Shown: piece after piece, positions 62,434 to 64,000 of the stretch
Numbering within the stretch: position 1 is the first letter of the stretch
How the letters are laid out: each line of letters opens with the position of its first letter
From: Chionis minor
Lineage: Eukaryota > Chordata > Aves > Charadriiformes > Chionididae
Assembly: GCA_013398295.1 (NCBI GenBank)
Contig: VZSF01003003.1
Coordinates: 310,001-374,000 of the forward strand
Reading direction: 5' to 3'
Length of the DNA: 64,000 nucleotides
Translations under genes and position numbers: made by a program
Notes under the pieces: model-generated
The model's input: only the letters and a program-made list of their open reading frames with translations
What the model was told of the DNA's origin: nothing
Databases searched by the model: none

Positions 62434-64000
62434 ACAGCACCTTTAGGCTGCTGGAGAGCAGGAGATGGCATCACAGGCAGTGACTGGGGCTGGTGGTTTT
62501 CTCTCCCTTTTTTGCCAGGTAGTGGTGCAGGATTTGCCTTGGAAAGGGAAGTGCCTCCCTGGAGATCTCGGTGTGTATTGTGAGAACAAAACAGCCGCTT
62601 CCTCAGGAAGGAGGAAGGTATATGACATCCAATTTCACAGCTTTTTTGAGAAATTGAGTTTCATGTTTTTAGAAAAAATAGATACCCCTAATATTTTCCA
62701 TCTCTACTGGCTTTTTTGCTAGACAGTTCCTCATCAAAGAGTATCCTCCATGTCTGTCGTTTTCTTCCCTTGTTTCCTCTAATGGAAAGCTGCTCTGAAC
62801 TCTCAGCCAGGCTGGGGATATTAAGTACATCCAAATGATCATCCTTTTCATAGGTGCAGGTGGAGCTCAGTGTTCCAACACACAGTGTTTGTTAATACTT
62901 TTGTGCTGCATGTACTTTAATCACATAAAAAAGGCAGGATAATAATCTTCAGTGTAGTTTTTAGGATCAACCCTATAGCCTGGAAAAAGAAATGTATTTG
63001 CACTCCTCATACTACTGACTTGATTATTCTGTCAAGCCAGAACTGCCAATCTTATTCTGCACGATTACACTTGGATCCTGGATCGCCATCAGGAATATGA
63101 GCAGAAAAGGGAAACTTCACGTCCTTAAAGTTAGCTTTTAAGGCTGTTTGCAGGGTAGGTTTTAAATAACTGGCATTTTCTGATGCTACTTGAGTATTAT
63201 ATAAGGATATCTCTGCATTGACTCAGAACTCAATGCAAGACCAAGGAGTAATGGTTCAAAAAGTCATTTATTCTTGGAATAACACATGGCTGGAAATATA
63301 GTGTAACTCCATACAAATAGATGGGTTTTAGCATTTTAATATGGTTAAATGAAATTATGTCTGAAGAAACTTTCCTTTGGTATATATACATGATCTATGA
63401 TTCTGTCCATTGAATGGCATGATTTAAAGTTGTATCATGATTTAAATTTTAAAAACTTTGACTTTAAAATCATAGTATTAAAGGCTGTAGGGATTCCTTG
63501 CATCATGCACAAATTTTGTACTTTCTTTTGTTAAAAGTGTATTTCTCCCTGTCCCGTTAATTTGAACCAAACACAACTGCGCATTTGCTTTTATCTTCAT
63601 TGCATTTCCATCCCAATTTTCTCATAATGTCTTCAAGTCTTCACTTCTCTTTCAAAGGACTACCAAAGCAGCACCTGTGTCTGCAAAAATAGGGTATTTC
63701 ACGAGTTGTGTATTTGTGTTTGTAACAGTATTACTCCTTCCAGAAAGACACAAACTAGCAGAAGTCTTAGTGTATTGCCCGAAGTCTCCAAAATGGGACA
63801 GATGCAATTCCATATTTTCTACACTGTATTTTGCACTCCAAACATGCAGTTTTACCATTCTGATAATTGTACCAGGTTTTCCACATGCTTCCATTGCAGC
63901 TCAGGCACCAACTTAAAAATATAAGAAAATTATACAAGCATTCTAATAATCTTAACATTTTTTCTTCTCCAATAATGACAAAATGAAAACAACTGATTCA
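62434..64000. other. Non-coding, no recognisable gene
   Basis: Unique-looking AT-rich sequence to the end of the window. Near 63418-63475 CATGATTTAAA occurs twice, followed by a near-inverted TTTAAAATCAT. No gene or clear mobile element. Confidence 0.5.

Noticed and set aside
63240..63410. Faint CR1-like blocks (GACCAAGGAGTAATGGTTC, later a TCTATGATTCTG)
   Set aside because: Only two short blocks match, and the conserved middle part is not visible. Chance or an extremely old remnant cannot be told apart.

Overview
The window looks like bird nuclear DNA, AT-rich and almost entirely non-coding. The evidence is five CR1 non-LTR retrotransposon copies, recognised by avian CR1 coding and 3' sequence and by their octamer-type 3' ends (repeats of ATTCTATG, read on either strand), plus a sixth, much older CR1/L3-like tail. 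Two further copies of one avian-type endogenous retrovirus LTR are present, each a solo LTR of about 730 bp with intact 5-bp target-site duplications. The species cannot be determined from this. I found no host protein-coding exon, tRNA, rRNA, snRNA, CRISPR array or CpG island that I can defend. The best reading is a large intron or an intergenic gene-poor stretch.

Layout. 1-8340: unique-looking DNA with one ancient pair of related sequences (about 2235-2410 and 3455-3612). 8348-14632: small tandem and inverted repeats, an old L3/CR1-like tail (about 11750-11960) and a degenerate plus-strand CR1 (about 13690-14425), followed by two overlapping hairpins. 17521-18953: a minus-strand CR1 whose 5' truncation abuts an LTR-like segment in the same orientation. 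20198-20498: a short plus-strand CR1 tail. 27177-28850: the longest CR1, minus strand, with recognisable reverse-transcriptase motifs. 34388-34972: a CR1 with two internal deletions. 41479-42209 and 61701-62428: the two solo LTRs, both best read as minus strand. 59750-59779: an uninterrupted run of 30 A. Everything between is unique-looking sequence without supported features.

No genes work together here. All recognisable coding sequence is decayed retrotransposon ORF2: reverse transcriptase and C-terminal domain, always 5'-truncated and interrupted. I did not find a previously undescribed biological system. The more unusual items are the CR1 copy with two microhomology-flanked deletions whose reading frame stays open, the CR1/LTR junction, the mutually exclusive hairpins at 14600-14632, and the pair of cleanly delimited solo LTRs.
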